Shown here: in pieces, positions 54,001 to 64,000 of the stretch
Numbering within the stretch: position 1 is the first letter of the stretch
Layout of the letters: every line of letters begins with the position of its first letter
Assembly: GCA_018417955.1 (NCBI GenBank)
Contig: JACTVC010000011.1
Location: forward strand, 1,176,262 to 1,240,261
Length of the DNA stretch: 64,000 bases
Reading direction: 5' to 3'
Source: Laccaria trichodermophora
Taxonomy: Eukaryota; Basidiomycota; Agaricomycetes; Agaricales; Hydnangiaceae
Made by a program: the position numbers and the translations under genes
Notes under the pieces: model-generated
Told to the model about the DNA's origin: nothing
What the model saw: only the letters and a program-made list of their open reading frames with translations
The model's database searches: none

Positions 54001-57000
54001 CGTCGTATGGATGTGAAATAATACGGACAAACAGGGCGACAGTGGTTTCGGGGTTTGAAAGATGGCCAACGATTGTAGGGGGAGACGGGGAAGCACAGGA
54101 AAGAGATGCACCGAGAGCAGTCAGGAGTCGTATTGCTTCCACTGGCAGTATTGTATGTACTGTACGATCGCTGACGTAGCTGGCCAAGACGTTGATTGGG
54201 TCGTGCTTCATTTGGCCTTGCTCGGTAGTTGGTCCGCTAGTAACACGAGCACAGAGCGCTTGTTCAAGAAGACATGGCCTGGCTGCCATGTCGGTTCTCA
54301 GCTTGTAGGTGAGTATCAAACGGCAGAGACGGAGGTGGTATGCAAGGAGAAGAACCAAACGGCTGATGTCACCCTGGCGTCGAGCCGCGGCCAGCATACG
54401 GAGGACATGTGCCCCAGAGCTTACAGATGAGACCAGAGGGTTAATCGTCGACGTCGTAGCTTTGAAGAGGAGAGCATCTGCAACCGACTGGCTCAAAGTT
54501 GCAAACGGTCTTTCCTCGAACAAAAGTGGAGCATGCTCTAGGACTTCAAGGTAAAACGAAGTTACACGTTTTCCAATCTCGAAGCGGTCTCCTAGCTGGT
54601 TATATTTCCAGCCCAGGTGTTCTATCCATATCTCGATGTGCACAAATCGAGCAGCACGGAGCAGAACTTCCTCCTTCACTTGTTGAAGTCGAACATTATC
54701 TGGGACGATGGAAGTTGACGCCTCACGAAAGAGTTGTTGCACCAAGTGAAGTAGTGCGAGGGTCATCGTGTATTGCCCTGTTGCGCGCTCTGTTGTCAAC
54801 GCAGCGGAGGCAAACCCGTGCACTTTATCTGACCCAAATAACGTCGTTGTAGAGCGGATGTACAGCCAGACGCGACCGGAGTAGTTTGGAATGGCAAGGA
54901 GGGCAGAAAGGACGCTTATTGCGGATGTGATGAGTTTTATGCGCGAAGGCGACTTAGCACCCCCATTTGAACGCGATAGAGCTTCCTCCAAAATCATGGT
55001 CGTAAGTTGGACAAGGTCAGGCGGTTGTGACTCCGTCATAGTATGGGCTACCACAGGTTCTCCATCCTCCAAGGAGAACATGAGCTCTGCAGCTTGTTGG
55101 GGGTTATCTCGGATGACGCTCCGCACAAGATCTAGCACGTCAGTAATCATGTCCTCGTCTCCATGACTGTCCCTCTCCATTCCAATGTCTCCGATCTGTA
55201 AGGTCATTATTTGTGCACTTCCCCGTCGACCAAAAGAAACATCCCGGTAAGTCCCTCCGGAGCCATAGTCCATCCTCTTCCGGTTTACATAGTCCGTCAA
55301 TATTTCCAGAATGACCTTCCACCCAGAGTGCTCATGCTGCCAGCAAACGACGACATGGTCGGCCCCATCTCCACTCAGCACTTTCCCTGTTGACTTAGCT
55401 GGAAGGACGGACCCACCAGGAAGTCTGATGGGCCGAAGATTGGAGTACGTAGGACCAGAGTTTGTTTTCGAGGAACCATATCGCTCGGGCTGCCTTTCAT
55501 AGATAGCATGTGCGCCAGCGCAGGCACTGAGCGGCAAGACTTGAGAAAACGTAGGCAGCTTGTAGAGGTAGTGGAAAACGCAAGTATCACAGTCCTTGCG
55601 TTCTTCGCTGAGGCCCTCGCCCTCGTGAGAGGAGTCTGCAGTGGATAGCGAGTCTGTATCGAGGAAGCCAGATCCCGTCATGGCACGGAGAAGGCGGGTG
55701 AGAGGCTTGACCTGTATGGGGAATCTTTGTCGTGCAACGTCGAGTATGGCTCGTCGAGCAATTCCGGTACGAAAGTCTGCTTCCCAGAATTGCCGACATA
55801 TGCCTGAAACCGAAGAACTCTCACTCCTGCCAAAGAGTGCTATCCACACCTCGACTAACGCGTCAAATTCTGGAATAAGTTCAACGGGAACAAGCTCCAC
55901 GATCGCCATGATGAATCCTGTCGAGGTTAAGGTTAGCTAAAGCGGTAAAAAGTCATGAGGGGAGACGAACCCTTCAAGACAGAGCGGAACGCGACCGCAT
56001 TGGGGTCTGATATAGATGAACCAGTCCTCCAAGAGACAGCCGTAACGAACAAAGGGGAGTTTGTAAGAAGATTGCCGAGGAGGTTGAACAGCCCAGCTTC
56101 TGGTTCAAGACATGTTTTTGCCATTTGGACATGCAGTGGTTCACGATTCTGTCGCTGTGATATGGCATCGAAGAACGTTTGGTATGTGGGTGGAAGCTCC
56201 TTGATTTCCTCAGCCTTCGAGTGCAAGCGTGACAGGACATACGTCCATGCTAAGTAGGTGCAACAGTACTGACTGTCTCCGTGGGTGGTCACGAGCTCGT
56301 GAATGCGTTGCAGAGAGGTAGGAGATGATGTATAGTTATCCGTATCTTCGGAAAAGTCCAAAAATTGTGGATCGCTCAAACTTTCCAGTTCGAGGATCTC
56401 GGTAGTGATGAGAATCCAGATTGCAGCACAATCTTGTTGCATCTGCCTGCTTTCCTCATCCAGCAAGAGGGTATTGTTTGCTTGCGTGGAACCTAGGCAT
56501 GTGCCGTATGCAGCCTCATAGATTGTCACCACCAGCGGTCCTGTGCACTGAACATAGTTGAACATCGCCCAAAACAACACCTCCAAAAGCACCAATTGAT
56601 CCTTCAACGACTGCTTCGCCCACTGTGAAGCCTTCTTCGGATCCCCGGTTAACTTCGATGGGAGCACCTCCTTCGTTTTCCGGATGTACTCGGCCACAAT
56701 CTCCTCTGCAAACTTCGTGCCATCAGGCAAGACCCTGGGAACGAATTCAAGGGCGAATTCGTGTAGGCGGTGATCTGAGTTGCCCATTACGTAGAACAGA
56801 GGAATGAGGACCCGGAAAGTGTGAAGCCGTTCCGCGTCATAGAACGGCGTGATATTCTCGGCAAGTTCAGCAGCAATGGCCTCCAGCGAACCACTAGACG
56901 TTCCAGATAGTCCATGACTGAAAATGAACGCACGGACAAGGATGCAGGCTTGCACTTCGTCGATCTGAAACTTGTCGCTGACAGCAAAGACGCACTCCTT

Positions 57001-57303
57001 TTGCCCGTCATCAACCTGAACAACCTCACCATCTGGCAGTGGAACCGAACCACTTTCTATCTTCTTCCTCGACGCGGCTGATGGCTTCCCAAAAACGTCC
57101 GTGACGCGTCTGAACTGCTCTTTTCGTGGTTCGAGGTATGATTTGATCTGATCCAGATGGACTCCATCTTGCTGGGTCAAGATTTCGTGCAGGTTACCAT
57201 ATGTTCTGAGAACATTGGACTTAATAACGGTTCAAATGAAAAATACAGATTCTTACATGTCGATGATATCCGACCGTTTCGAGGATTCGCCGGCATTCGA
57301 CAT
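51027..57303 (-). CDS. NUP188: Nucleoporin Nup188, inner ring of the nuclear pore
   Basis: Nup188 is a large alpha-solenoid scaffold protein of the inner ring that binds Nic96/Nup93. Four exons (57303-57257, 57205-55971, 55917-51656, 51602-51027) join in frame to about 2039 residues, somewhat longer than yeast or human Nup188. Matches from memory include TYGNLHEIL near the N-terminus (human SRELWTILL), QSLKDQLVLLEVLFW (human CLREQSMLLEIIF) and FPIQVKPLTRLLRAM. Next is an SH3-like insert with HVVVCWQHEHSGWKVI, which parallels human YLVRWEYSYSSWTLF. The C-terminus reads VTQILLNFLQER. The first ATG is uncertain because open, splice-linked sequence continues upstream (see 57304-58190). Starts 888 bp from the stop of the DUF2235 gene. 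Confidence 0.87.
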
Positions 57304-58190
57304 AGCAGACGCGGTGTGGCTGGTAATTTTAGGCAAATCCGCCTTCTGTGTGGAATTACTCACCAGCTGGGTGTCGCGTCACCCCACGAGAGCTGTTGAT
57401 CTGACGATGAGACCTAAATAGCTTCAGTTGGGTAGAAGAAAACTTTCCAAATAAGAAGACTTACTTGCTGTCGACGACAAGGTGTTCTTGAGAACGCGAC
57501 TAACAATGCCAAGAGGATTTCTGTTCGTTGTTTGGTTCAGAAGCCTAAGCCACGCAATCAGGAATTCCTCAAAACTTGATTTTCCCCCAATTTTCCCCGT
57601 TAGATTGTAGCCAGGAAACCGACGCTACGTTATTATGGCTGGGATACAGAGTTAAGCTACACAAAATACTTTTCATGATGTTTTCTTGGCCGCAAGAGTT
57701 CAAGTATTTACAAAGCACAGAGGACTGAGGATTTATTTCGCTTGGCAGTCATGATGAAAAAAAATCTTGTAGTACAAACCCTTGAAGCTCCAGTGATGTC
57801 TGCTCAAAACTAGGCGTGATAGATTTGGTGGACGAAGGCGACGACTTCTTCTGAATGCTGAGCTTCAGAAGTTTTAGACAGAGCCGACGTTGTCCTAATT
57901 AGGTCACGGTGGGCCCTGATGGTCCCTGATTCGGCCCGCCCGGCTCAGCAACCTCAGCATTCAATGCAAAAATAATTGCTACGTACCTTTCTAAAGCCAA
58001 TCGTCAGTTTCGCAGATTTCCTTTATTTTATTTTCGACATAACGAGTACAATTTCCATGTATGTAGCAATTTCAATTGTCCGACTTCCTGAAAACAAGTT
58101 GAGAAGAGACTGTGGCAGCCTGCCACCGAAAAGCATGGCGAAAGTCGAATCATTCAAAACTGAAGTCGACTAAAAGGCCCTTATTTCACA
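57304..58190 (-). other. Possible extra 5' exons of NUP188 and intergenic DNA
   Basis: On the minus strand, 57610-57465 is open and protein-like (GGKSSFEEFLIAWLRLL, NPLGIVSRVLKNTL). Through a GTAAGT donor it can be spliced to a short exon (QQLSWGDATPS) and then in frame to the exon starting MSNAGESSKRSD. I could not find an initiator ATG for it. The rest (about 57620-58190) shows nothing coding. Confidence 0.45.
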
Positions 58191-60076
58191 TAAACTTCCG
58201 TTCCCGCCGCCCAAGTGGCCTTCGGCTTATAGTTCAAGGCAGAATTCATTCGTTTCTGGACCGTAACATGAAAATTCGGATGTGGTTCCAGAATATTTCG
58301 CCCCTTTCCTAAATGGATACTAAACAGAGTGATATCACTTCAAATATCTGCACTGAGTATAAGTACTTACCTATACTTCGAATGCCAAACCCCCTGCGCA
58401 TCCTGCCATGTAAACTTTAGAGGCACAATTTCCAACAACCACCACATCTTATAAATCACAAGATCGTCGTAAATGGGCTGCATACAGTCAATATCATCGA
58501 GTTCCTGCTCTGCAGGCGATTCGGGGGAGACGTCGATCCGCGCTTGGGCCAGGGCTACAGGATCGAAAATCACCCCACATTCCGACGCGATTACTTCCCT
58601 GACCATCCATCGCAAACTAACATTGGTGAGAGATTCAAGGGTGCTGTTCGGCACGGCCCCTCCTCCGACGTCTGGAACTACAGTTCAACGAATCTACATT
58701 AATTTGAAAAGCGACAAACGTCCTCACCACTGTGACACCCTGAGAACCAGACTTCCAAAACATCGGCTGGTATCACCTGTTCCTCCATTATGGGTGCATA
58801 TGCCTTTCCTGTATCTTTCTTTTCCGTAAAAATTTTCCCGGTGGGGGATAATGCGTGTCCAAAAGACGCTTGATGTTGTGGCTCGTCTGGGGTAGACGAT
58901 TCAGGAGCCGCAAGGGTCGAATCTCCGGTTTCAGGACCAGTCGGATTCTGGTCTTCAGATGGATCGGTAGGTCCAGGTCGGTGATATAAATTTGGCTGGA
59001 ACTTGGCACGGTGCTTGGGTAAAATTTAGTTGACGCGAAGGGCTTACACGGCCAGGGGGGGGAATCACTCGCCTCATCGAGCGAAAGCGCATGTCGGAAA
59101 ACCTTGATACCCCTGTTTGCACTGCTGAAGGGGAGCATCCGACCCATAACGACGCCGACGCTTGCGACTGTATCCCTTACATTAAATTTAATCAGCCTGT
59201 AACAGAGCTTTGAAAACAACAAAAAAAGGCGTACCAAACGCCGACAAACTCAACGTCGACATGTCGACAGTACGTCTGCTTAAAACCTGCGCAAAGCTGT
59301 ATTCCAGCCGGATCGGTACGTTTGTAAAGCTTGTACGCAAAAGGCATTTGGGAATCATTGTCTCGAGGGAGGAGTCCAACCTATTCAGACATCAAATCAA
59401 GGTAATTTTGACGTCAACATTAAGAACCTTGTACAAGAAGCCAGCCAACGCCCTGTAAGATGGACATTATTGAGAAGTTCAATGAGGTTGTCAAGAACAT
59501 ACCTCGCGGTATAAGCGCCCCTAGAAAACCCTGTGACCGGCGGATATTATAAACAAGCAGAGAAAAAGGGCCATTGAAAGCTCGCTGCACACCAAACAGG
59601 CAAATCTTGTCCCCAGAAAGATAGTTCTGCATGATAAATCTGTAGCCATCCAGGACATGGGCGTCGAGATACCTGAAAAAGTCAAGTTCACACATTGATG
59701 TTTCTCGACTTCAAGTGACGTACCAGGCAAATGCAAGGTCCAAAACCTTTGCGCCCCACTCAAAGAGAGGAGACACCACGCCTGGCTGGAACCACGTGCC
59801 TATTCCCGCCTTGAGGAGAGCGAAATGTGAGCGCATATGGACGGTTGGTATCGCTTGCTAGAGTTACCTGGTAATAGCACAGTTGATCGGCAGTGTCATC
59901 CTTCTTCAACAATGCAAATAACTTGACTACGTTAGTGTTCTACATATCAAAAAAAGGGTGGATCAGGTTTCAAGAACAAGAGAAGGAATGCGAGCGCTCA
60001 CATCTTCATCGTACTGGTTGGAAGTTCCGTCGAAGCATAAAACAAGTGTGCGTGGTTGTCTTGCGGGATTCGCCAT
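58191..60076 (-). CDS. DUF2235 alpha/beta-hydrolase-fold protein (Tle1-like)
   Basis: About ten exons on the minus strand join in frame to roughly 440 residues. It starts MANPARQPRTLVLCFDGTSN at 60076, the DUF2235 opening. The nucleophile motif LFGFSRGAYTARALAG is assembled across two introns near 59560 and 59500. VWFSGCHSDVGGGAVPN, also split by an intron, carries the acid/oxyanion region. The tail HLGKGRNILEP and YKPKATW leads to the stop at 58191. Members relate to bacterial type VI phospholipase effectors of the Tle1 group and are multicopy in basidiomycetes; the fungal substrates are not known to me. One intron (59072-59014) has a GC donor (GAG|GCGAGT) and a normal AG acceptor; it is needed to reach HRAKFQPNLYHRP in frame. 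Confidence 0.83.
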
Positions 60077-61078
60077 CCTATGCGAAGCCGAGAGGTGGAA
60101 GAGAGATCCAGAGGGAGGTAAGCGCTGGCGAGTTACAAGAACGAGAGATATATATTCTTCTTACCCATGTCATCTTGAATCGCGCCCACCTAAAGATAGG
60201 ATCCAATGACCACCCAAAGTGTTATCTTGGAGTGAGAATGGCAACTTAGACGGTGATCATGGGAACCCTCAGGCTTGAGGCTACGGCGTCAAATGCAGGC
60301 CATGGGAGTCAGACTCATAAGTCCACATGGCTTTCCCGCCGGGCCCTTAGTCTATGTCAGAAAGATGCTGGCTTGAAGACCAAAGAGACGTAATGGCTAC
60401 CGGTCGCGTGCTTAGAGCCGAGATTCGAGAGATCCAGATGAGCGACCAGTGTGCGACGTAGTGGTCCAAGTGTTTTTGAGTTCGGTAGAATCACGGAGGA
60501 TCATCACAAAATGCACTTGCAGAGAGTTCCCATGACGCGATGTACTAGTTCAAATTTAGAACCACATTGACCCCGAGAGCCCAACGTGGGCTTGTTGCCG
60601 TTACTGTGTGTAGAATTCGATGAAGCCAGTCGAGATAGACAGGAATGGCCTGGACCCAAACGCCTTCGACATTGGTTGCAGACTGCACGCTATCCCGAGC
60701 CCAAAGCCTGTATACCCACCGTGACTTCAAACAGTTGACTTCGAGGCAACTTTAAGTTTGAGGTTGAACGTTGAACGTTGAACGACATTGAATGTTGAAT
60801 GTCACAGTTGCGTTGAAACATGGTCTTCCGGATCCGTGGCTGGACTATTAATTGCAAATTCGGAATCGCGTCTTCTGTAGTTTGAGGACGAGAGCAAACA
60901 GGATGTGGCAAAATATTTGCAAGTTGAAATACATATTCCCTCGGCCTACTAGTCCATTCACAATGAATTCAATCCACGGTCCTTTCTGACGGTAATTCAA
61001 GTAATTCAGAAGGAGTACAGCGACATGTACAGAACAACCAAAAAGACGCCAAATCAACGAAGTATGCAAGTAGCTATC
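60077..61078. other. Intergenic region between DUF2235 and CHS5
   Basis: About 1 kb. It should contain the DUF2235 promoter and the CHS5 3' end. A short GAACGTT repeat (TTGAACGTTGAACGTTGAACG) lies near 60763-60783. No coding pattern. Confidence 0.55.
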
Positions 61079-62640
61079 TCAATTCAAAGGGATATCCACG
61101 GTATCACCAACATCATCCTCCCCAGATTCCAACGAAATATTCGAGAACGATCTCTCCTTCTCTACAGGTGGCGGAGGGGGCACCTCAATACTCGAAGGCG
61201 TAACCAGCGACTCCGCAGCGAGTCCATTCTCCGTTAACGGCGCAGGAGGCCCTTTCTTTGCTGGAACCTCCGGCATAGCGGGTGGCGACGACGGCGTAGG
61301 GGGGAATTTGAATTCGCGGTTCATCGTCCCACTCCTGCTTTTCCTCTTCGACTCGGCACTTGTAGTCCGCTCAAGCTTCAGGCGATCTGCTTCCGCCTCG
61401 TCCGCAGGTTCTTCCGTCGTTGTTTCAAGCTGGCGCGCGGAGGTGGGTTGGTTGACAAACGCCGAAGCCTGGTTGGGGGGAGTGGCCGTCGATTGGCGCG
61501 CAGGCGCGGGCATTGAGGCGCGGTAAGATGCAGGAGTCTGTTTATTGGGAGGTTGTGGGGTGTTCGGAGGGTGAGATGGCGAAGCTTGTGACATGGATTG
61601 TGGCCTATTGCTCAATCCAGCCGAGCCGAGCGGCGTGTTGGGTGTGGCACCGAGGTAGTATGATGCAATGGGGATCATCTTCTTTTCGGAATGACACGCC
61701 AGGATCCACTGTGGTTGGACAACGGGGATGCTCAGCTGCAATGCGCGCTGGTACTCAATACCAGGCGAACCTCCTGAGTTTCCGGCCGCCTGTGCACCGG
61801 TAGGTGTCACAGCTGGGGTAGTGCATACAAAGTGGGTGGTATCGATCTGGATTTTATCGCTCCACTTCGCCTTCATCTCCTTTAGTGCCAGTTTAACGTC
61901 CTCCAGTAAGGCAGGATCCTGGACGTTGCCGAAGCACACACAGATGCCAGATGTGTCGGTCATAGTGTGCGTGCGCACGCGGATTAGGTTTGAAGGGAAG
62001 ACGCCAGCGGTGGTGCGGAGGATGAGCTGGAAGGAATACTCTGTGTTGATTTCAAGGCCGGAGAGTTTGGTTGAAGTGTTGGTCATGGGTGACGGTATCG
62101 CAGCTAGTCGTTGGCCATTTCTGTATATATCAAGAGAGCGAAGCTTGGCGGTGGCGAGCTGGACTGTTGGCCATTCGAGGGTTATGGAGGTCTGGGTGAC
62201 GTTTCGCACCTATGACAATTAAGCGCAGATTCAACAAGTAAAGCGACGACACACACTTGTAGATCAGGGAACGCTGGTGTGGCCTTCCCAAATTCACTCA
62301 AGATATCATCTTGAAGCTCCCAGAAATCAGCGTCTCGTCGTTTCTCCTCTGCGTGGTTTTGGTGAACAGCGATGTTCACAATCGATCCTGTCGTTGCTCC
62401 TGGGGGCAAAAGTATCGATGGAAACTCTATCAAATGAGCTCTCTCGCCCAACAAGATCTATGAAAGCTGTTTTGGAGTCGTTCCTCGATACATTGTGGCG
62501 AAAACTCACTGCCATGCCTGCATCTAAATGGGTTCGCTTGTTAGCACATTCACGAAGAAAACAATATCAAAAACGAACCTAGCTTCCCCACCGTAAAGGT
62601 GAAGCTATCCGGCGAAGTTTTCGAGGGCATTACGCTGGTA
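61079..62640 (-). CDS. CHS5: Chs5 homologue, exomer scaffold (FN3-BRCT protein)
   Basis: Chs5 is the core of exomer, the trans-Golgi coat-like complex that exports chitin synthase and other cargo to the cell surface. Four exons give roughly 465 residues. The N-terminus FTFTVGKLDAGMA then LLGERAHLIEFPSILLPPG matches yeast Chs5 VGKLDASLALL and VIEFPTVLLP. A fibronectin type III domain follows (VRNVTQTSITLEWP, LSGLEINTEYSFQLIL). A BRCT domain comes next (ICVCFGNVQD, DTTHFVCTTPAV, VVQPQWILACHSEKK). The C-terminal third is Pro/Ser-rich and disordered. It is shorter than the yeast protein. The gene is divergent from SSN3, with 151 bp between the start codons. Confidence 0.88.
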
Positions 62641-62791
62641 TAAGTTACGAAAAAGGTGGATGGCGGATGTTGGTGACGGAGATAAATTCAACACTGTGTA
62701 ATTTGTTTCCCACGAACGAATCTCGTCCCTGCCGGCGATGAGCTCACCCGTCTCCACCTCCATGAGCTAGCGGACTACTAACACGGCCACG
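62641..62791. promoter_or_regulatory. Shared divergent promoter of CHS5 and SSN3
   Basis: Only 151 bp separate the two start codons, so the core promoters must overlap or be bidirectional. No TATA box is evident. Confidence 0.6.
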
Positions 62792-64000
62792 ATGGTGTCA
62801 AACGATGGCGTGAACGATATTCTCCAACGTGACCCCATGTACTATTATCGCGGACGGAGGGATGGATTACACCGTGCTGTTTCTTCGAAATACACCATTC
62901 TGGGGTTCATATCGTCTGGGACATACGGACGCGTGTATAAAGCTCAAAGTTTGGAAGAAGACCAGAAGATACACGCGATCAAGAAATTTAAACCGGACAA
63001 GGAGGGCGACGTGATAACCTACACCGGCATCAGTCAAAGCGCGATCAGAGAGATTGCGGTAAGTGCAAAATATACGTTGATGTATACTAGATGTTGATTA
63101 AGGGAACAGCTGAACAAGGAGATCGACCACGAAAATGTTGTGGCTCTCAAGGAGGTCATCCTCGAGGACAAGTCCATTTACATGGTCTTTGAATACGCAG
63201 AACATGACTTTTTGGTAAGCCGACCCCTTGCTTTTTGAACTTAAACGTTGCTCATTAATGGAAAAGCAAGTCATACACCACCACTCCCAAACCCTCCGAC
63301 AATCTATCAGTACTCCAGTGCTAAAATCCCTAGTATATCAACTTTTCAACGGCCTTTTATACCTTCACTCTTGTCACATCCTTCACCGCGATCTCAAACC
63401 CGCCAACATTCTCATAACTTCCAGCGGAGTAGTCAAGATTGGCGATCTTGGTCTCGCTCGGCTCATATACCAGCCTCTCCAACCACTCTTCGCAGGAGAC
63501 AAAGTGGTCGTGACCATCTGGTACCGCGCTCCTGAATTGTTACTAGGAGCGAAACATTATAACAAAGCCATCGATTGTTGGGCTGTAGGCTGCGTTATGG
63601 CAGAACTGGCAAGCTTAAGGCCTATTTTCAAAGGGGAAGAAGCAAAGCTGGATTCGAAGAAAAACGTGCCTTTTCAACGCGATCAGCTGTTGAAGATCTT
63701 TGAGGTTGTAGGCACCCCAGATGGTCAGTGCTACGATTTATATTGTCGATGAAAAAGTTGACTGATACGATTATAGAGCAGGACTGGCCCGGCCTTGTAG
63801 ATATGCCCGAGTACCAAAGCATGAAACGTTTAGACCAGTACGTGTCCTACATTTCCTCATTAATCCCAATTCTGACCCCTACCAGCTTCTCAAACCGCCT
63901 ATCCGACTGGTGTCAATCCCGTATCCGCTCCCAACTGGGGTACGACCTACTCCGACAGCTATTCGCATATGACCCAGACAACAGGCTCACAGCCCGCGAG
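62792..64000 (+). CDS. SSN3: Cyclin-dependent kinase 8 (Ssn3/Srb10) of Mediator, 3'-truncated by window
   Basis: Cdk8 with cyclin C forms the kinase module of Mediator and phosphorylates RNA polymerase II and transcription factors. Exons 62792-63058, 63110-63214, 63267-63723, 63777-63837 and from 63886 join in frame. The glycine loop is [13 protein letters not shown], with Lys in [22 protein letters not shown] takes the place of the CDK PSTAIRE helix, which is typical of Cdk8. The catalytic loop is [10 protein letters not shown], followed by DLG instead of the DMG/DFG form. [19 protein letters not shown] and the [16 protein letters not shown] insert are typical of Cdk8. The end lies outside the window. 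Confidence 0.92.

Overview
The window looks like a chromosomal piece of a basidiomycete fungus, most likely an Agaricomycete. Genes carry many short (about 45-70 bp) GT-AG introns. The single-copy genes are fungal housekeeping genes: VPS41, MPP6, NUP188, CHS5, SSN3/CDK8 and a mitochondrial methionine aminopeptidase. The mobile elements (Plavaka-type CACTA, a tyrosine-recombinase retrotransposon, a large chromovirus-like Ty3 element) and the NACHT-ankyrin gene are typical of that group. No rRNA, tRNA or CRISPR array was recognised by eye.

Layout. 0-4 kb: 3' end of VPS41 (+), MPP6 (-) convergent with it, then an F-box-like gene (+). 4.2-23.4 kb: three large mobile elements almost end to end. 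These are (i) an intact Ngaro/DIRS-type element with the diagnostic A1-genes-B1-A2-B2 split direct repeats; (ii) a 6.1-kb Plavaka (CACTA) element with a transposase gene broken by a single in-frame TGA and a divergent accessory gene; (iii) a 6.8-kb DD34E Tc1/mariner-like element with TA duplications and 48-bp inverted ends. Element (iii) holds two convergent genes, a transposase and an unknown accessory gene, and the accessory gene is itself split by a 4.0-kb non-coding element full of tandem repeats. 23.5-24.8 kb: a membrane-anchored alpha/beta hydrolase. 25.9-35.5 kb: a complete Ty3 element with identical 347-bp LTRs, a GAATG target duplication and one 2870-codon gag-pol frame. 37.7-42.6 kb: a NACHT protein with about 23 ankyrin repeats, in AT-rich DNA. 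43.4-50 kb: a tandem segmental duplication of an F-box-like gene plus the 5' end of the methionine aminopeptidase gene; the upstream copies are broken and the downstream ones intact. 51-64 kb: dense, gene-rich DNA with NUP188 (-), a DUF2235 hydrolase (-), CHS5 (-) and, divergent from CHS5, SSN3/CDK8 (+, cut by the window end).

The outer parts are ordinary housekeeping chromosome. The middle 4-50 kb is accessory DNA shaped by recent transposition and duplication: identical LTRs, identical split repeats, intact element frames and nested insertions. The two observations I rate most likely to be undescribed are the two-gene Tc1/mariner element with its accessory protein, and a four-fold repeated ~75-residue module between the zinc knuckle and the protease of the Ty3 polyprotein. 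Exon boundaries were placed by reading splice signals and frame continuity by eye. Family calls rest on remembered motifs, not on database searches.
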